Positions 1 through 9,605 are shown, counted from the first letter of the stretch. The stretch is 56,041 bases of DNA from CADCTM01 sp049671305 (GCA_049671305.1 JBATUR010000085.1:1-56041), one strand, 5' to 3'. Notes: generated from the sequence alone by a model not told the origin. Numbers and translations: made by a program.

Positions 1-2
1 AT

Positions 3-1949
3 CTAAAACTGATAACGAACATTAAAATAAAGCGCCTCATCCTGAGCATTATTACCCCGATCCTTAATCTTAATTAAAGGATAAGCATAATCAACTCGCA
101 AGCTCAATTTTGGTACAGGCTCCCAAATTATCCCCAAACCAACACCCGCCAAAAACTGCTCTGATGGTAAGGGAAAATTGCGAGTATCATTATTCCAAAC
201 CACACCAGCATCCAAAAAAGGTGCCAGTTGAAAAATTGGATTTCCTGCCTCATTTCGCTCTAATGCAATACGATCTTCAAGCGAAAATCTCACCCCATTA
301 TCAGCAGCCCGAATATTTTGCCGATAGCCCCGCAAAGATTGACCACCACCAATTACAAATTGCTGAGAAGGTAATAAACGATTAGGCGTTAACTGCACAT
401 CCACACCTGCAATTAAAAAATTATTATTACCCAAAATTTGCACCCGCTGCACCTGACCAAGCCAACTAAAAAATTTGCCATCAGGTAGAGGCGGTTCATT
501 CGTCGTGGCATCAAATAAGCCCGTACCAAAACTAAAAAGCGATCGCAAAGACCACGCGCCCTTAGCATCACGGCGTAAATAATCTTGCCCAAACTTAATC
601 ACACTCGTCCTCGTCCTGCCCTCCGCATCTGCCCCAGGACTAGGTGGACCCAAAAAGTCAATTAAATTATATGTAGACTTACTGTCTTGATAAGCAAAAC
701 CCAAAGATAAAGAAAACTCCTGACGAGGGCTGCGAATTAAAGGCTGCTGAAAACTAATTTCATAAAGTTCTGAATCACCTCGAAAACCAAGAGAACGAAA
801 TGCCGGATCAATAACCTTATTGCGAGTGAAAGAAGTCCTCAGTTGCAACGCCCCATTCATGGCATTAACAGGCAACCGATAATTCAAGTCCAAACTATCC
901 GCACCACCCTGCGTCGTACGGTAAAAAGACCCCCCAAAGGCATCGCCGTTGCCCGTGACGTTGCGATAAAGCAAGTTTAGCCCAAAACGCTCGCTTCCCA
1001 CACTCGGCGGCGAGTAGTTGTCCACACTAACACTACCTTGAAAGAAATTAGCCTCGGTAACCCGAACAATCAGAATGCTCTGCCCTATACCTGTTCCCGC
1101 CCGCAAGCTAGCTTCAACATTAGAAAATAAGGGATCAGCCCGCAACAAGCGCAATTGGTCTTCTAACTGCGCCGTATTCAGCGGTGTTTTTGCCCCTAGC
1201 TGCACCCGACTACGAACATAATTGTCATTAACTCGGCGTGCTCCTTCTATTTTAATTTTTTCGAGGCTGCCCTCCACAACTCGAATTTCCACGACACCGC
1301 TAGTAATAGCCTGACTAGCAAGAATTGCCCTAGAAGTGATATAACCCTGATTTAGGTAAAGCTGAGTAATAGCATCAGCGGCTTCGCGCAGTTGTTCAAA
1401 AGTTAAAGTTTTCCCTTCAAAACGCTGCACCACTGCCTGAATTTGCTCAGGACTCAAGATCGTGCTACCGCTAACATTAATCTTCTGTACCGGGAAAGCC
1501 GGAGTATCTTCAGGCGGTGAGGGTTGTGGGGTCGGTGAGGGCGTGGGAGATGGTTGAACCGGAGTTTCGGGTGTCAGGGGTGCCGGCGGTTGCAGAAAGC
1601 GGTCTTGATTAGGGTTAGGTTCGAGGTTTGGTAGTGGAACTGACGGACTCGGTGGCAGCACCGGAGGAGCTTGCGCTTGTAGAAATGCGGCGCAACTAAT
1701 TAGTGGAGTTGGGCAATGAGTCGTGCCATTTTGGGACAAAGCTGGGAGAGTAGAAGCGATCGCCTGACCACTAAATAAATTACAACCAATAATTGCTAAA
1801 CCACACGGTGCAAGCCAAGACGGATATTTTTTAATCAGAGATTTTTGGGGCGCGATCGCTACGCCCGTCTCATTTTTGGGCTGCTGTACGTCTTGGAACG
1901 TATTTTTAACTAAAGCCTCACTCCAAACCAATGGTTTCTGCAAGCGCAT
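3..1949 (-). CDS. ShlB/FhaC/HecB-family two-partner secretion outer-membrane pore (TpsB)
   Basis: Outer-membrane beta-barrel that would export a large TpsA passenger across the outer membrane. After a hydrophobic N-terminal signal region there is a proline-rich linker (about residues 90-155 from the chosen start). A POTRA module follows (beginning FPVQKINVSG), then a second POTRA-like segment and a 16-strand-type barrel. The barrel carries the family motif GGGQSLRGYRQN and ends in a C-terminal Phe, typical for BAM-dependent folding. The frame is open 62 codons further upstream, but a strong Shine-Dalgarno GAGGAGG lies 2 bases before the ATG at 1949, so I chose that start (about 648 residues). 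The stop lies at the window edge, so its downstream neighbour is unseen and no TpsA partner is visible. Family assignment is firm; the substrate is unknown. Confidence 0.88.
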   Translation of the reverse strand: MRLQKPLVWSEALVKNTFQDVQQPKNETGVAIAPQKSLIKKYPSWLAPCGLAIIGCNLFSGQAIASTLPALSQNGTTHCPTPLISCAAFLQAQAPPVLPPSPSVPLPNLEPNPNQDRFLQPPAPLTPETPVQPSPTPSPTPQPSPPEDTPAFPVQKINVSGSTILSPEQIQAVVQRFEGKTLTFEQLREAADAITQLYLNQGYITSRAILASQAITSGVVEIRVVEGSLEKIKIEGARRVNDNYVRSRVQLGAKTPLNTAQLEDQLRLLRADPLFSNVEASLRAGTGIGQSILIVRVTEANFFQGSVSVDNYSPPSVGSERFGLNLLYRNVTGNGDAFGGSFYRTTQGGADSLDLNYRLPVNAMNGALQLRTSFTRNKVIDPAFRSLGFRGDSELYEISFQQPLIRSPRQEFSLSLGFAYQDSKSTYNLIDFLGPPSPGADAEGRTRTSVIKFGQDYLRRDAKGAWSLRSLFSFGTGLFDATTNEPPLPDGKFFSWLGQVQRVQILGNNNFLIAGVDVQLTPNRLLPSQQFVIGGGQSLRGYRQNIRAADNGVRFSLEDRIALERNEAGNPIFQLAPFLDAGVVWNNDTRNFPLPSEQFLAGVGLGIIWEPVPKLSLRVDYAYPLIKIKDRGNNAQDEALYFNVRYQF

Positions 1950-2171
1950 TGCCTCCTCTTTATGCTCCTTAAATCGATTCTTGGGGATGTCATAACCCAC
2001 TTTAATCACTAAAATTTGCCCATGTTTAAAGTTCTGGGAGTTAAATGCCACCGTAAACCAATTGGTTACAACAAAGTATGGGTAGATAGGCATTGAATTG
2101 CTCAAGTCGAGAGAACCTGATTCTAATCCCATCATCCCATCATCCCATCACTCGCTCACTCAAGCTCATCC

Positions 2172-2735
2172 TTACTCGTTATACCAAAGACTTTCTAATC
2201 TTCGGCGCCAGGCGTTTAATACCTGTTCACGAGACTGGGCATCTTGATCTAAGTCGCCTAGCATTCCTTCTTGATAAAAACGATCGAGAGTTTGCAATGT
2301 TGATTCTAAAGTTTGCCCCTGTTGTTTTGCCGCTTGAATAATTTGACGAATGCGATTATCAACTAATTGGTCAAAGCTATTAGATAAGCCTTGCTGTTTG
2401 AGAGATACCAATCTTGCCACGGCTGCCGCAAAATCTTCAGTAGCAAGTCGTTCCCGGTTGTGTTGAAATACTCCCCAAAGCACATTTTGATTTATGGCAT
2501 AACGGGTTTCTTGAGTATCATCAAAATTTGCCGCTAATAGCTGTTGAAAAAACGGTTCAGCTTCTTGAGCTTGGGCAATAGGTATGAGGATTCTGAGCCA
2601 AGATTCATCTTCCGAAAGTAATACTAACAGTCTTAGCTGTGAAGTTTCTACCTGCCAAGCACCAGGGCTAGATAGTTGAACTGTGGCAGGATCAAATAAT
2701 TCTTGGAGCGAATTGGTGATTTCTTCAGGTTTCAT
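2172..2735 (-). CDS. Conserved cyanobacterial protein, CesT/YbjN-like
   Basis: A 187-residue soluble protein with no signal peptide or membrane segment. The N-terminal 100 residues look like the alpha/beta fold of type III secretion chaperone-like (CesT/YbjN) proteins: a short helix, then the hydrophobic strand LRLLVLLSEDESWLRILIPI. The C-terminal half is helical and Gln-rich (residues 110-180). It lies between the TpsB gene and a minus-strand terminator, so it probably starts its own transcript that may read into tpsB. I do not recognise a specific function; the chaperone-like assignment is inference from pattern only. Confidence 0.7.
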   Translation of the reverse strand: MKPEEITNSLQELFDPATVQLSSPGAWQVETSQLRLLVLLSEDESWLRILIPIAQAQEAEPFFQQLLAANFDDTQETRYAINQNVLWGVFQHNRERLATEDFAAAVARLVSLKQQGLSNSFDQLVDNRIRQIIQAAKQQGQTLESTLQTLDRFYQEGMLGDLDQDAQSREQVLNAWRRRLESLWYNE

Positions 2736-2743
2736 TGTTTTCT

Positions 2744-2776
2744 AAAAAAAATCCCCCGGCTGCTGTCGGGGGCGGT
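2744..2776 (-). terminator. Rho-independent terminator after the DUF4912 gene
   Basis: Six-bp GC-only stem (CCCCCG at 2753-2758 with CGGGGG at 2767-2772), 8-base loop, followed on the minus strand by a run of Ts read from 2751-2744. It would end minus-strand transcripts coming from the DUF4912 gene. Confidence 0.8.
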
Positions 2777-2913
2777 TTTCAAAGTACCAACGCAATTATC
2801 ATTTCCTTGATTTAATCAGAAAGTCTTTAGCAGAAATTTGATAATTTTGTCTTCCCATCAAGGCTGATTTTTTGCTCTATTTCTGGCTTGAGGTATACCC
2901 TAACTATTTCAGT

Positions 2914-4185
2914 TTAGGCAAACCATTCTGGAACGGCTTCTTCCTTTGTATTGGTATTGCGTGATGGAGTTTCACGCTCAAATTTCATCTGAATTGAGCG
3001 AGTTTGTTCACCATCAGCCGCAACTGCCTTGATCGGATAGTCAATTAAGCCGTCTTGGAAGGACATCTGAAAGCGGAAAGTCCCATCAGGATTGAGTTTA
3101 ATGGGGCGTCCACCGATGGTAACATTGGCATCGGGTTCGGTTGCGCCGTAAACAATTAATTCAGCATCAGCAACTAACCAGAATTGGCGTGGGCGAATTG
3201 ATGCACCCATTCCGATACCGGACATTCCAGCGCCGGACATGGTTAAGCCAGATGTGGTTGGGGCTGCCCACATTCCTACACCGGAGGGGAAGGCGTAAGA
3301 ACTGAGTGCTTGTTCGTGAATTGGTGCTTGCTGCATGGAACCGTACAAGGAACCTGCAATTCGCTGTGCTTCGGTAGACTGTGCCATGCCAAAGATTTGG
3401 TCATAGATGGGGTTACCTGCGCTATCAAAATTAGCTGTGCCTTGTCCTTGTCCTTGTCTTTGTCCTTGCCCTTGCCCTTGGTAAGCTTTTTTGCTGGGGG
3501 GGACGAGCTCAAGGAAGGTCTTGCCTTGTAGTTCTTCTTCCCAATTAATGGTGATAAATTGGTCTTCCATCCAATCGGAGGGGTAGACGGGAGGCACGCG
3601 CACAGGTGCTGAACGGGCAAGTATTAACCAACGACCATCAGCACAACGGTAGCCAATATCGACAACGTAATCGCGATCGCTTACTGGCATCGGTAAGTAC
3701 CATTCCCGCGCTAGTTCGTCACAAGGATATTCTTGGATGCTATGGGGATTTTGGTAGTTGATGTCGAGGTCGGTGACATCATAAATCCGCAGCGATAGCT
3801 GTTGTCCACCCTGGCGGCGCAAGTCTTCTTTATGATCATTAGAAATATCCCAATAAGTGTACGCCCATTGTGGATCGCGAGGCATCAAGACAATGCGGCT
3901 GTCGCCATAACCTGCGGGTAATTCGGCTAAATCTTCATCGACGCTTGCCAGCGTACCACCTGTACGATCATCTTGACCCAGTTCAAATTTTGCTGCTTCC
4001 ACTTCTGGTTGTGCCTCCACTGTGCGAGATGGACTGATTGAGATTGTTGTGTGTTGAATTTTTTGAATTTCTGCCAATAGTTGCGATTTTCGCATCCGGC
4101 TGTAACGAGAGATACTGTATTCGCTGGCAACTTTTCGTAGCTGCCGTAGTGTCATCTCTTCTATAGGTGGGCGTTCTTTTGCCAT
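2914..4185 (-). CDS. DUF4912 domain protein with N-terminal SAP/Rho-N-like domain
   Basis: 423 residues. Residues 8-45 (TLRQLRKVASEYSISRYSRM and following) match the Rho N-terminal/SAP-like helical motif used for nucleic-acid binding. Residues about 95-235 are the DUF4912 region (SRIVLMPRDPQWAYTYWDIS is characteristic), an Ig/CBM-like beta-sandwich. A low-complexity Gly-Gln tract (residues 235-248, QGQGQGQRQGQGQG) and a Met/Gly-rich linker lead to a second beta domain (residues 330-400) that reads like another sandwich. The start is supported by GGAGA 8 bases upstream of the ATG. The DUF4912 family is widespread in cyanobacteria; its function is unknown to me. The combination suggests a nucleic-acid- or polymer-binding protein, which is inference. 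Confidence 0.85.
   Translation of the reverse strand: MAKERPPIEEMTLRQLRKVASEYSISRYSRMRKSQLLAEIQKIQHTTISISPSRTVEAQPEVEAAKFELGQDDRTGGTLASVDEDLAELPAGYGDSRIVLMPRDPQWAYTYWDISNDHKEDLRRQGGQQLSLRIYDVTDLDINYQNPHSIQEYPCDELAREWYLPMPVSDRDYVVDIGYRCADGRWLILARSAPVRVPPVYPSDWMEDQFITINWEEELQGKTFLELVPPSKKAYQGQGQGQRQGQGQGTANFDSAGNPIYDQIFGMAQSTEAQRIAGSLYGSMQQAPIHEQALSSYAFPSGVGMWAAPTTSGLTMSGAGMSGIGMGASIRPRQFWLVADAELIVYGATEPDANVTIGGRPIKLNPDGTFRFQMSFQDGLIDYPIKAVAADGEQTRSIQMKFERETPSRNTNTKEEAVPEWFA
3440..3481. repeat. Hexanucleotide microsatellite coding for Gly-Gln repeats
   Basis: Seven consecutive hexamers of the form CCTTGT, CTTTGT or CCTTGC on the plus strand inside the DUF4912 gene. The minus-strand translation is the QG repeat. 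Because the unit is 6 bases, slippage changes protein length by two residues without breaking the frame. Confidence 0.85.
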
Positions 4186-4733
4186 GATTTCTGTTCTCCA
4201 ATTAGTTAGGACTACAGGTATGCGACTCCTGAATAATTAAAAATTTGATTGGTTAAACTGTTTCAATTCTGAAGGTTCACCCGCTTTTTATTTTTTAGTT
4301 ACTCTGGGGTTTTGATGAAGTTTCCCTGTGGGGGCGACGAGTATTAACCAGCTCATTAGAGATACTTAATACTGCTAATGACCACTCATTTTTTCGTCCC
4401 TACAGGTTTTTGAGTTCGATCGCAGTTACTGATTGATCTCAAAAATCCTAAAAATTAGATTTGCTTTGGGATCGCCTTCTTAAATATATGTAACAGCCTT
4501 GTCTGGGTTGAGGTCAAGGGGATCTTTTGCCTATTTATCAGGCTTTGACGCATTTATAGGCAACTTGGGGATCAAAAGGTCAGGGGATCATGACAAACAC
4601 TGAAAATAGGGATCAAGTTGTATCAGGTTTTCTTAACATATTGATTGTGATCGATTATCTGTCGTGAGCAAAGCCGCCAGGCACAAGCACTCTACCCTGC
4701 CTGTATTCTGAGTAGAGTGCTGATGCTTGGCGC
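4186..4733. other. 548-bp intergenic region between AEC transporter and DUF4912 genes
   Basis: No convincing gene. It must hold the minus-strand promoter of the DUF4912 gene. I see a perfect 8-bp inverted repeat AGTATTAA/TTAATACT (4340-4347 and 4366-4373) and the strong hairpin listed separately at 4686-4721. Confidence 0.6.
4686..4721. terminator. Hairpin just past the AEC transporter stop codon, possible terminator
   Basis: Perfect 10-bp inverted repeat AGCACTCTAC (4686-4695) and GTAGAGTGCT (4712-4721) with a 16-base loop, ending 13 bases beyond the minus-strand stop at 4734. There is no T tract on either side, so it may be a 3'-end-stabilising stem rather than a classic intrinsic terminator. 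Confidence 0.5.
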
Positions 4734-5687
4734 TTATTCCCCAAACAAAACTAACCAGCAAGGAATCATCAACAGCATAAGTACTGAGGTGATGATAATA
4801 CTGCTAGCAAATAATTCTCGGTCAAGGTCATATTCTTCTGCCAAAATTAGGCTGGCAAACGCTGTAGGCATTCCTGACATCAAAACTAGTGCTAATCGCG
4901 AAGCGTTGGAAAAACCAGCAAGAGTTGTGCCAATACCAACTAACCCTGGCACAACGATCACTTTTAACAAGGCAGGAATTAATGCTAGTTGAAAACTCTT
5001 CCAGCCTTTAATTTGCCCTAATCGAATACCCATGAGTAGGAAAGCCGTAGGAATCACAAACAACACCGAGCTTTGCAGTCCTTTTTCCAGCAGGGGGGAA
5101 AATTCCAGGTTGCGAGTCAAAAAACCGATGCTAAATGCCCATAGAGAAGGCACAAATAAGACATCCCGCACCTGAAGCCACCAATGATTAGCTTGGCTAG
5201 ACTGACGCCCATAGTAACTAGCTAGGAAAACGCCGATACCATAAGTACCGACTAAATTTTGGCTGATGCTGTAGAAGACAACTAAACTGAGGGCTTGGTC
5301 GCTGACTAATAAAGGTGCGATCGCTAATCCAATAAAGCCTGTATTGCCCAGCATTGCCGACAACACAAAACTACCTTGAGAAGAGCGCTCTTGTAATTGC
5401 AGCCAACTTGAATCACCTTTAAACCAACGTTTCAAACCCTGCAAACTCAGCCAAGTCAGGCTCAAACCCGCCAGCAGCACAGCAACTGTCACTAATAAGG
5501 CTAAAGCCGTACCTTTAGAAAAGTTGGTGCGCCTCGCTAGCCCCAAAATTTCCATTGGCACTCCCACCCAGTAAAGACTGCGCCCCAAAAGCCTTGGTAT
5601 AAAATCTGGAAGCAACCGCACCAGAATTAATCCCAATAACGTCCAGAGGACTAAGGGAGTATAAGCATGAATTAAAGTTTCAGTCAT
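4734..5687 (-). CDS. AEC (auxin efflux carrier) family transporter
   Basis: 317-residue polytopic inner-membrane protein with about ten hydrophobic segments in the two five-helix halves typical of the AEC family. Diagnostic stretches are the segment with GNTGFIGLAIAPLL (the AEC crossover helix, conserved N-x-G-F) and the C-terminal PTAFASLILAEEYDLD helix pair, which gives the second conserved pattern. Bacterial AEC members move malate, malonate or other carboxylates or amino-acid-related anions; the substrate cannot be read from sequence. It stands alone between ftn2 and DUF4912 on the same strand, with its own promoter space (about 90 bp) and the hairpin at its 3' end. Confidence 0.85.
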   Translation of the reverse strand: MTETLIHAYTPLVLWTLLGLILVRLLPDFIPRLLGRSLYWVGVPMEILGLARRTNFSKGTALALLVTVAVLLAGLSLTWLSLQGLKRWFKGDSSWLQLQERSSQGSFVLSAMLGNTGFIGLAIAPLLVSDQALSLVVFYSISQNLVGTYGIGVFLASYYGRQSSQANHWWLQVRDVLFVPSLWAFSIGFLTRNLEFSPLLEKGLQSSVLFVIPTAFLLMGIRLGQIKGWKSFQLALIPALLKVIVVPGLVGIGTTLAGFSNASRLALVLMSGMPTAFASLILAEEYDLDRELFASSIIITSVLMLLMIPCWLVLFGE

Positions 5688-5779
5688 TGGTCAATAGTCA
5701 TTAATCATTAGTTCAAGACCAATGAGCGGCAAGCGCTAAATTAAAGGTTATTGATTATTTTACATAAGTTAACGGTTGA

Positions 5780-8134
5780 TTATTTTACAACCGCCATATC
5801 TCTAATCAACCAACGCCCGTCCTTGCGTACCAAATCATATTGAACTCGCAGGTTGTCATTATAGGAAGCGCTTTGATTGAGCTGACCATTCTGAAAAAAA
5901 TCTGCGACTTCATTAACAGCAGCATCGACTCTGGCTTGGTCTGGATTAGCCGCTTTGGTATCAACTGAATTGACTTTAACTGAATGTTTGTACTGCCAGT
6001 AAGAATTTTCTTGTTTTGCGGTTTGGGCGCGTTGCTGCCAAGAAGACAAGACTGGATCAGTCAAGATTTTTGGTAATTGCTCAATTTGATGCTCAGAACC
6101 GAGAGCCAAAGCTTTAGTTGAGAGCCAAGTTTGAATCGCTTGTTGGGCGGTTTCTTCCGTCAACGGACCTTCTGGCGCGATCATCTGACTACCTGCCGAA
6201 GGAGTTGGTACTGGCGGCTGGGCTAGCTGTACTAGGGGCTGTTCTCCTTCTAGGGCTGGCGTCCCTTGTAAGGATTTTTGCAGCCAACTCACGAGCGTAA
6301 TTAAAAGAAAACCAAGGATAGCTACTCCCGCCACACTGGCAATTGCCATAAACGCCAACCGTCTTTTGGTTGTATTGGTTTTGTCTGAACGGCGCCCTAA
6401 GCGATGGGAGCCCCCGACACCTGCCGCCGGAGAGACTTCTTCTGGTAACTGGGTTGTTGCAACTTGATCACCATTTTGGGACATACGGCGACGTGATGAC
6501 CTGCGATCGCTAGACCCATTAGCCTCTGTTGTACCTAAATGCGCTAAAGTTTCGCTGCTGGGTTCACCTGGAGCATTACCGCCACCTAAACTAGAAGCTG
6601 TTCTTTGAGGATTAGGTAATGTTGAAACATTCTTCTCCAAGGTTGCCCCCAGATTCGTCGGCGTTGTCGCTGGTTCTCGTCCCACCGTCCACTGGGAGCC
6701 ATTTGCTGCCGAGTGGTATAGTACATCTCCAGCTTGCCCGTTACCCGACAAATTTTTACTAGCTTCCCGACGAAAGGTGACGGGTTCTTTGATGCCTGGT
6801 GACGCCGTAGCTGTAGCATAAGGAGCTTCCTGCCCTTGTACCACTGTCCACTCGTTGGGGGTTTCTGTAGAAGGTACAGGCATACTTTCTAAATACGCCT
6901 GTACCTGCTCATCGGCAAAGTATTCTTTTAAGGAAGCTTTTTGGTCACGCAAATCGGCAAAGTGAGGAAACACTGACTTTTGTAGCCAGCGTTCTCCATA
7001 AAGACATAATCCCGGCAATAAATCTGGTGCGCCTTGAGAATGTTCGCGAATAAATGCCAAGGGTTCGTACTCTTGGCTCAATTCCAGGGCTGAACTCGCT
7101 TCTTCGGTTTGACCCAAAAGTAAAGCACAAACAGCTTGTTCAAGATGCACATCCTGACGCTTACCCAAGCGCATCAACATCTGCTTGGCACGAGCAATTA
7201 AGGCTGGTTGTCGTCCCGCAAAACCTCGTGCTAGTAAAGCATAAACTGCTAAATAAGTGGCAACCGCTGAGGGGCGTCTGGCTTCGGCTTCAAATAAGGT
7301 TTGTTGTTCTGCCGCCGTTAAATAGCCCCGTAACTGCTGGATAAAACGCAAAAAGTCATCAATACTTAAGCCAGATTGGTCGTCGCCGGTGCCGTCAATG
7401 CCCATACGTTCCTGGAGCATTTCTTGTAGTAGCCGCAAGCCGTTGCGACGTTCATCAATATTTTCGGCTGGCAATGCTAGTAATTCTAAAATGCGGTATG
7501 GGCGCAGTTTGTAGAGGTCTGCTTGAATTTCGCCCCGTACTGCGGGAAATAAGCCTTCTCGTAGCAATGAATCTTGACCGCTAAGGAGTGAGGTGGCGGC
7601 GTTTTCGTACTGCCCTTGCTGCCACTGCTCTCGACCAAGTTCTAGGCAGGCGAGGGCGACGGTTAAAACTATATCAGCTCTCACTAGTTGGGGATCGCCC
7701 AATAGTCCTTTATCCAAGCTGATACTGTCTCTTGTCCCTAAATAAGGTTTCCCTAGTTTTAGAACAATTTCATATTCCCCAAGTTCTTGCAGAATCAGTA
7801 ATGCACCAATAAATTGTTCATTTTTGATTTCAATGCTGGGGGTATGGGGTTCAACGGGGGCATCGCTTTTTTCTGCCGTTCCCAGACTAATGGTTTGCTC
7901 TCGTTCCTCGTAGGTGTTGGCAAGAAAGCTTGCATCATAAGCGGTGCACTGTTCTGGGTCTGACAGCACCGCGTAGGCTTCATCTAAAAGTTGTTTGCGT
8001 GATTTGATCGCCGCTTCGCTGTATTCCCGTCGGGGCAGTTGCAAAAGGCGATCGCGATACGCTTGGCTTCGTTGTTCAACAGTAGCCTGAATCGGTAATC
8101 CTAATATTCGGTAGTAATCGAGCGGAATTCGCAC
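5780..8134 (-). CDS. ftn2: Cell division protein Ftn2/ZipN (ARC6 homologue)
   Basis: 784 residues, the usual length. Residues 5-70 are a J-domain-like region (LDYYRILGLP... AYDAS) without the canonical HPD. Helical repeats follow to about residue 430, then a low-complexity Ser/Thr/Pro linker. One transmembrane segment lies near residues 592-614 (AIASVAGVAILGFLLITLVS). The C-terminal periplasmic DUF4101/IMS domain covers about 665-784 (ending RWLIRDMAVVK). Family knowledge: it anchors FtsZ polymers to the membrane and organises the cyanobacterial divisome, as ARC6 does in chloroplasts. The start codon is GTG, supported by AGAGGAAG about 9 bases upstream. Divergent from pdhA. Confidence 0.95.
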   Translation of the reverse strand: MRIPLDYYRILGLPIQATVEQRSQAYRDRLLQLPRREYSEAAIKSRKQLLDEAYAVLSDPEQCTAYDASFLANTYEEREQTISLGTAEKSDAPVEPHTPSIEIKNEQFIGALLILQELGEYEIVLKLGKPYLGTRDSISLDKGLLGDPQLVRADIVLTVALACLELGREQWQQGQYENAATSLLSGQDSLLREGLFPAVRGEIQADLYKLRPYRILELLALPAENIDERRNGLRLLQEMLQERMGIDGTGDDQSGLSIDDFLRFIQQLRGYLTAAEQQTLFEAEARRPSAVATYLAVYALLARGFAGRQPALIARAKQMLMRLGKRQDVHLEQAVCALLLGQTEEASSALELSQEYEPLAFIREHSQGAPDLLPGLCLYGERWLQKSVFPHFADLRDQKASLKEYFADEQVQAYLESMPVPSTETPNEWTVVQGQEAPYATATASPGIKEPVTFRREASKNLSGNGQAGDVLYHSAANGSQWTVGREPATTPTNLGATLEKNVSTLPNPQRTASSLGGGNAPGEPSSETLAHLGTTEANGSSDRRSSRRRMSQNGDQVATTQLPEEVSPAAGVGGSHRLGRRSDKTNTTKRRLAFMAIASVAGVAILGFLLITLVSWLQKSLQGTPALEGEQPLVQLAQPPVPTPSAGSQMIAPEGPLTEETAQQAIQTWLSTKALALGSEHQIEQLPKILTDPVLSSWQQRAQTAKQENSYWQYKHSVKVNSVDTKAANPDQARVDAAVNEVADFFQNGQLNQSASYNDNLRVQYDLVRKDGRWLIRDMAVVK

Positions 8135-8464
8135 AGGCTTACTTCCTCTAAGCTCAGAGCAATATATTTTAACGCATAGTAACCAATAGCGCTCTCTTCT
8201 TGGCTTGCTGTAACTCTCAAATTTTTACCAAAAGGGTCAAAGTTGAGCGGTCTTGCCAAAGACGACAGAGTTGCTTTTATATGTTAGTAATTTTAGCAAC
8301 GCCTACGGGTTATCCCACTAAATGAGACAGATTGATCTTAAACCAATGATGTTACTTTAACTCAAGGTGAGCATTGCTCAACCTTATTTTTAGCTTTATG
8401 AAAAAGCTGAACAATTGTTGAGAGAAAATTTAGCTTAGTGTTGCTGCAAGGATACTACAAACCA
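8135..8464. other. Divergent promoter region between ftn2 and pdhA
   Basis: 330 bp with no ORF I would call. It must contain promoters for both divergent genes. A/T-rich with a small stem (AGCTTT ... AAAGCT type) near 8390-8410; nothing else stands out. Confidence 0.5.
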
Positions 8465-9496
8465 ATGGTTCAGGAACGAGTTTTACCGAAATTTCAAGTT
8501 GAGTCAAGCAAAATCACCAAAGAAGAAGGCTTGCTTTTGTACGAGGATATGATTTTGGGGCGCTTTTTTGAGGATAAGTGCGCTGAAATGTACTACCGGG
8601 GCAAGATGTTTGGTTTTGTCCACCTTTACAACGGGCAAGAAGCAGTCTCCACGGGCGTGATCCGCTCCATGCGTCGCGGTCAAGATTATGTTGGCAGTAC
8701 CTATCGCGACCATGTTCATGCTTTAAGTGCGGGTGTGCCAGCACGGGAAGTTATGGCTGAGTTGTATGGTAAGGAAACGGGTTGCAGCAAGGGTCGTGGC
8801 GGTTCGATGCATATGTTTTCTGCCGAACATAACCTGCTTGGTGGTTATGCTTTTATTGGTGAAGGAATTCCGGTTGCTTGTGGTGCAGCTTTCGCTAGCA
8901 AATACCGACGGGAAGCTTTAGGAGATGCTAGTGCAGACCACGTGACGGCTTCCTTTTTTGGCGACGGCACTTGCAATAATGGTCAGTTTTTTGAATGCTT
9001 GAATATGGCAGCATTGTGGAAATTGCCGATTTTGTTTGTGGTAGAAAATAATAAGTGGGCAATTGGTATGGCTCACGAGCGGGCAACTTCTCAACCAGAA
9101 ATTTACAAAAAAGCTAGTGTATTTGGCATGGCAGGTGTGGAAGTTGATGGTATGGATGTTCTGGCGGTCAGGGAGGTGGCGCAAGAAGCCGTGGCGCGTG
9201 CCCGTGCCGGAGAAGGTCCAACCCTGATTGAAGCCCTTACCTACCGCTTCCGGGGTCACTCTCTGGCTGATCCTGATGAACTGCGCTCTAAGGAAGAAAA
9301 GGAGTTTTGGTTAGCTCGTGATCCAATTAAAAAGCTAGCTGCTGATTTAATTAAAAAGAAGTTGGCAAACCAAAAGGAACTGAAGGCGATCGAGCGTAAA
9401 ATACAGGATGTCATTGATGATGCGGTAAAATTTGCCGAATCTAGCCCTGAACCAGACCCCAGTGAGCTACGTCGCTATATTTTTGCTGAAGATTAG
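8465..9496 (+). CDS. pdhA: Pyruvate dehydrogenase E1 component, alpha subunit
   Basis: 343 residues from the ATG at 8465. Thiamine-diphosphate motif GDGTCNNGQF ... VVENN is intact, as is the GGSMHMF active-site loop and the phosphorylation-loop region TYRFRGHSLADPDELRS. Catalyses oxidative decarboxylation of pyruvate together with the beta subunit PdhB, which is not adjacent; in cyanobacteria the PDH genes are scattered. An in-frame GTG at 8438 would add nine residues, but the family begins MVQER..., and AAGGA lies about 12 bases before the ATG. Followed by a 15-bp inverted repeat that probably ends the transcript. Confidence 0.96.
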   Translation: MVQERVLPKFQVESSKITKEEGLLLYEDMILGRFFEDKCAEMYYRGKMFGFVHLYNGQEAVSTGVIRSMRRGQDYVGSTYRDHVHALSAGVPAREVMAELYGKETGCSKGRGGSMHMFSAEHNLLGGYAFIGEGIPVACGAAFASKYRREALGDASADHVTASFFGDGTCNNGQFFECLNMAALWKLPILFVVENNKWAIGMAHERATSQPEIYKKASVFGMAGVEVDGMDVLAVREVAQEAVARARAGEGPTLIEALTYRFRGHSLADPDELRSKEEKEFWLARDPIKKLAADLIKKKLANQKELKAIERKIQDVIDDAVKFAESSPEPDPSELRRYIFAED

Positions 9497-9537
9497 AAGC
9501 AGTATTACTCACTTTAGCAATATGTCCTGGCATACCT

Positions 9538-9605
9538 AGATCCCCGACTTCTAAATTAAATTGATCGGCTTAGTAATCAGGTTTAAGTCAAGAAGTCGGG
9601 GATCT
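9538..9605. repeat. Long hairpin repeat downstream of pdhA, likely terminator
   Basis: Perfect 15-bp inverted repeat: AGATCCCCGACTTCT (9538-9552) and AGAAGTCGGGGATCT (9591-9605) around a 38-base A/T-rich loop. The symmetric arms and intergenic position resemble interspersed palindromic repeats I associate with filamentous cyanobacteria (memory, not searched). May also serve as the pdhA terminator. Confidence 0.7.

Noticed and set aside
3440..3481. Short tandem repeat as possible CRISPR or VNTR locus
   Set aside because: Hexamer unit inside a coding region; only a microsatellite.
3276..3620. 114-codon minus-strand ORF with a KGKDKDKDK stretch
   Set aside because: Alternative frame of the hexamer microsatellite in the DUF4912 gene.
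8438..8464. GTG start nine codons upstream of pdhA
   Set aside because: Family N-terminus begins at MVQER and the RBS fits the ATG.
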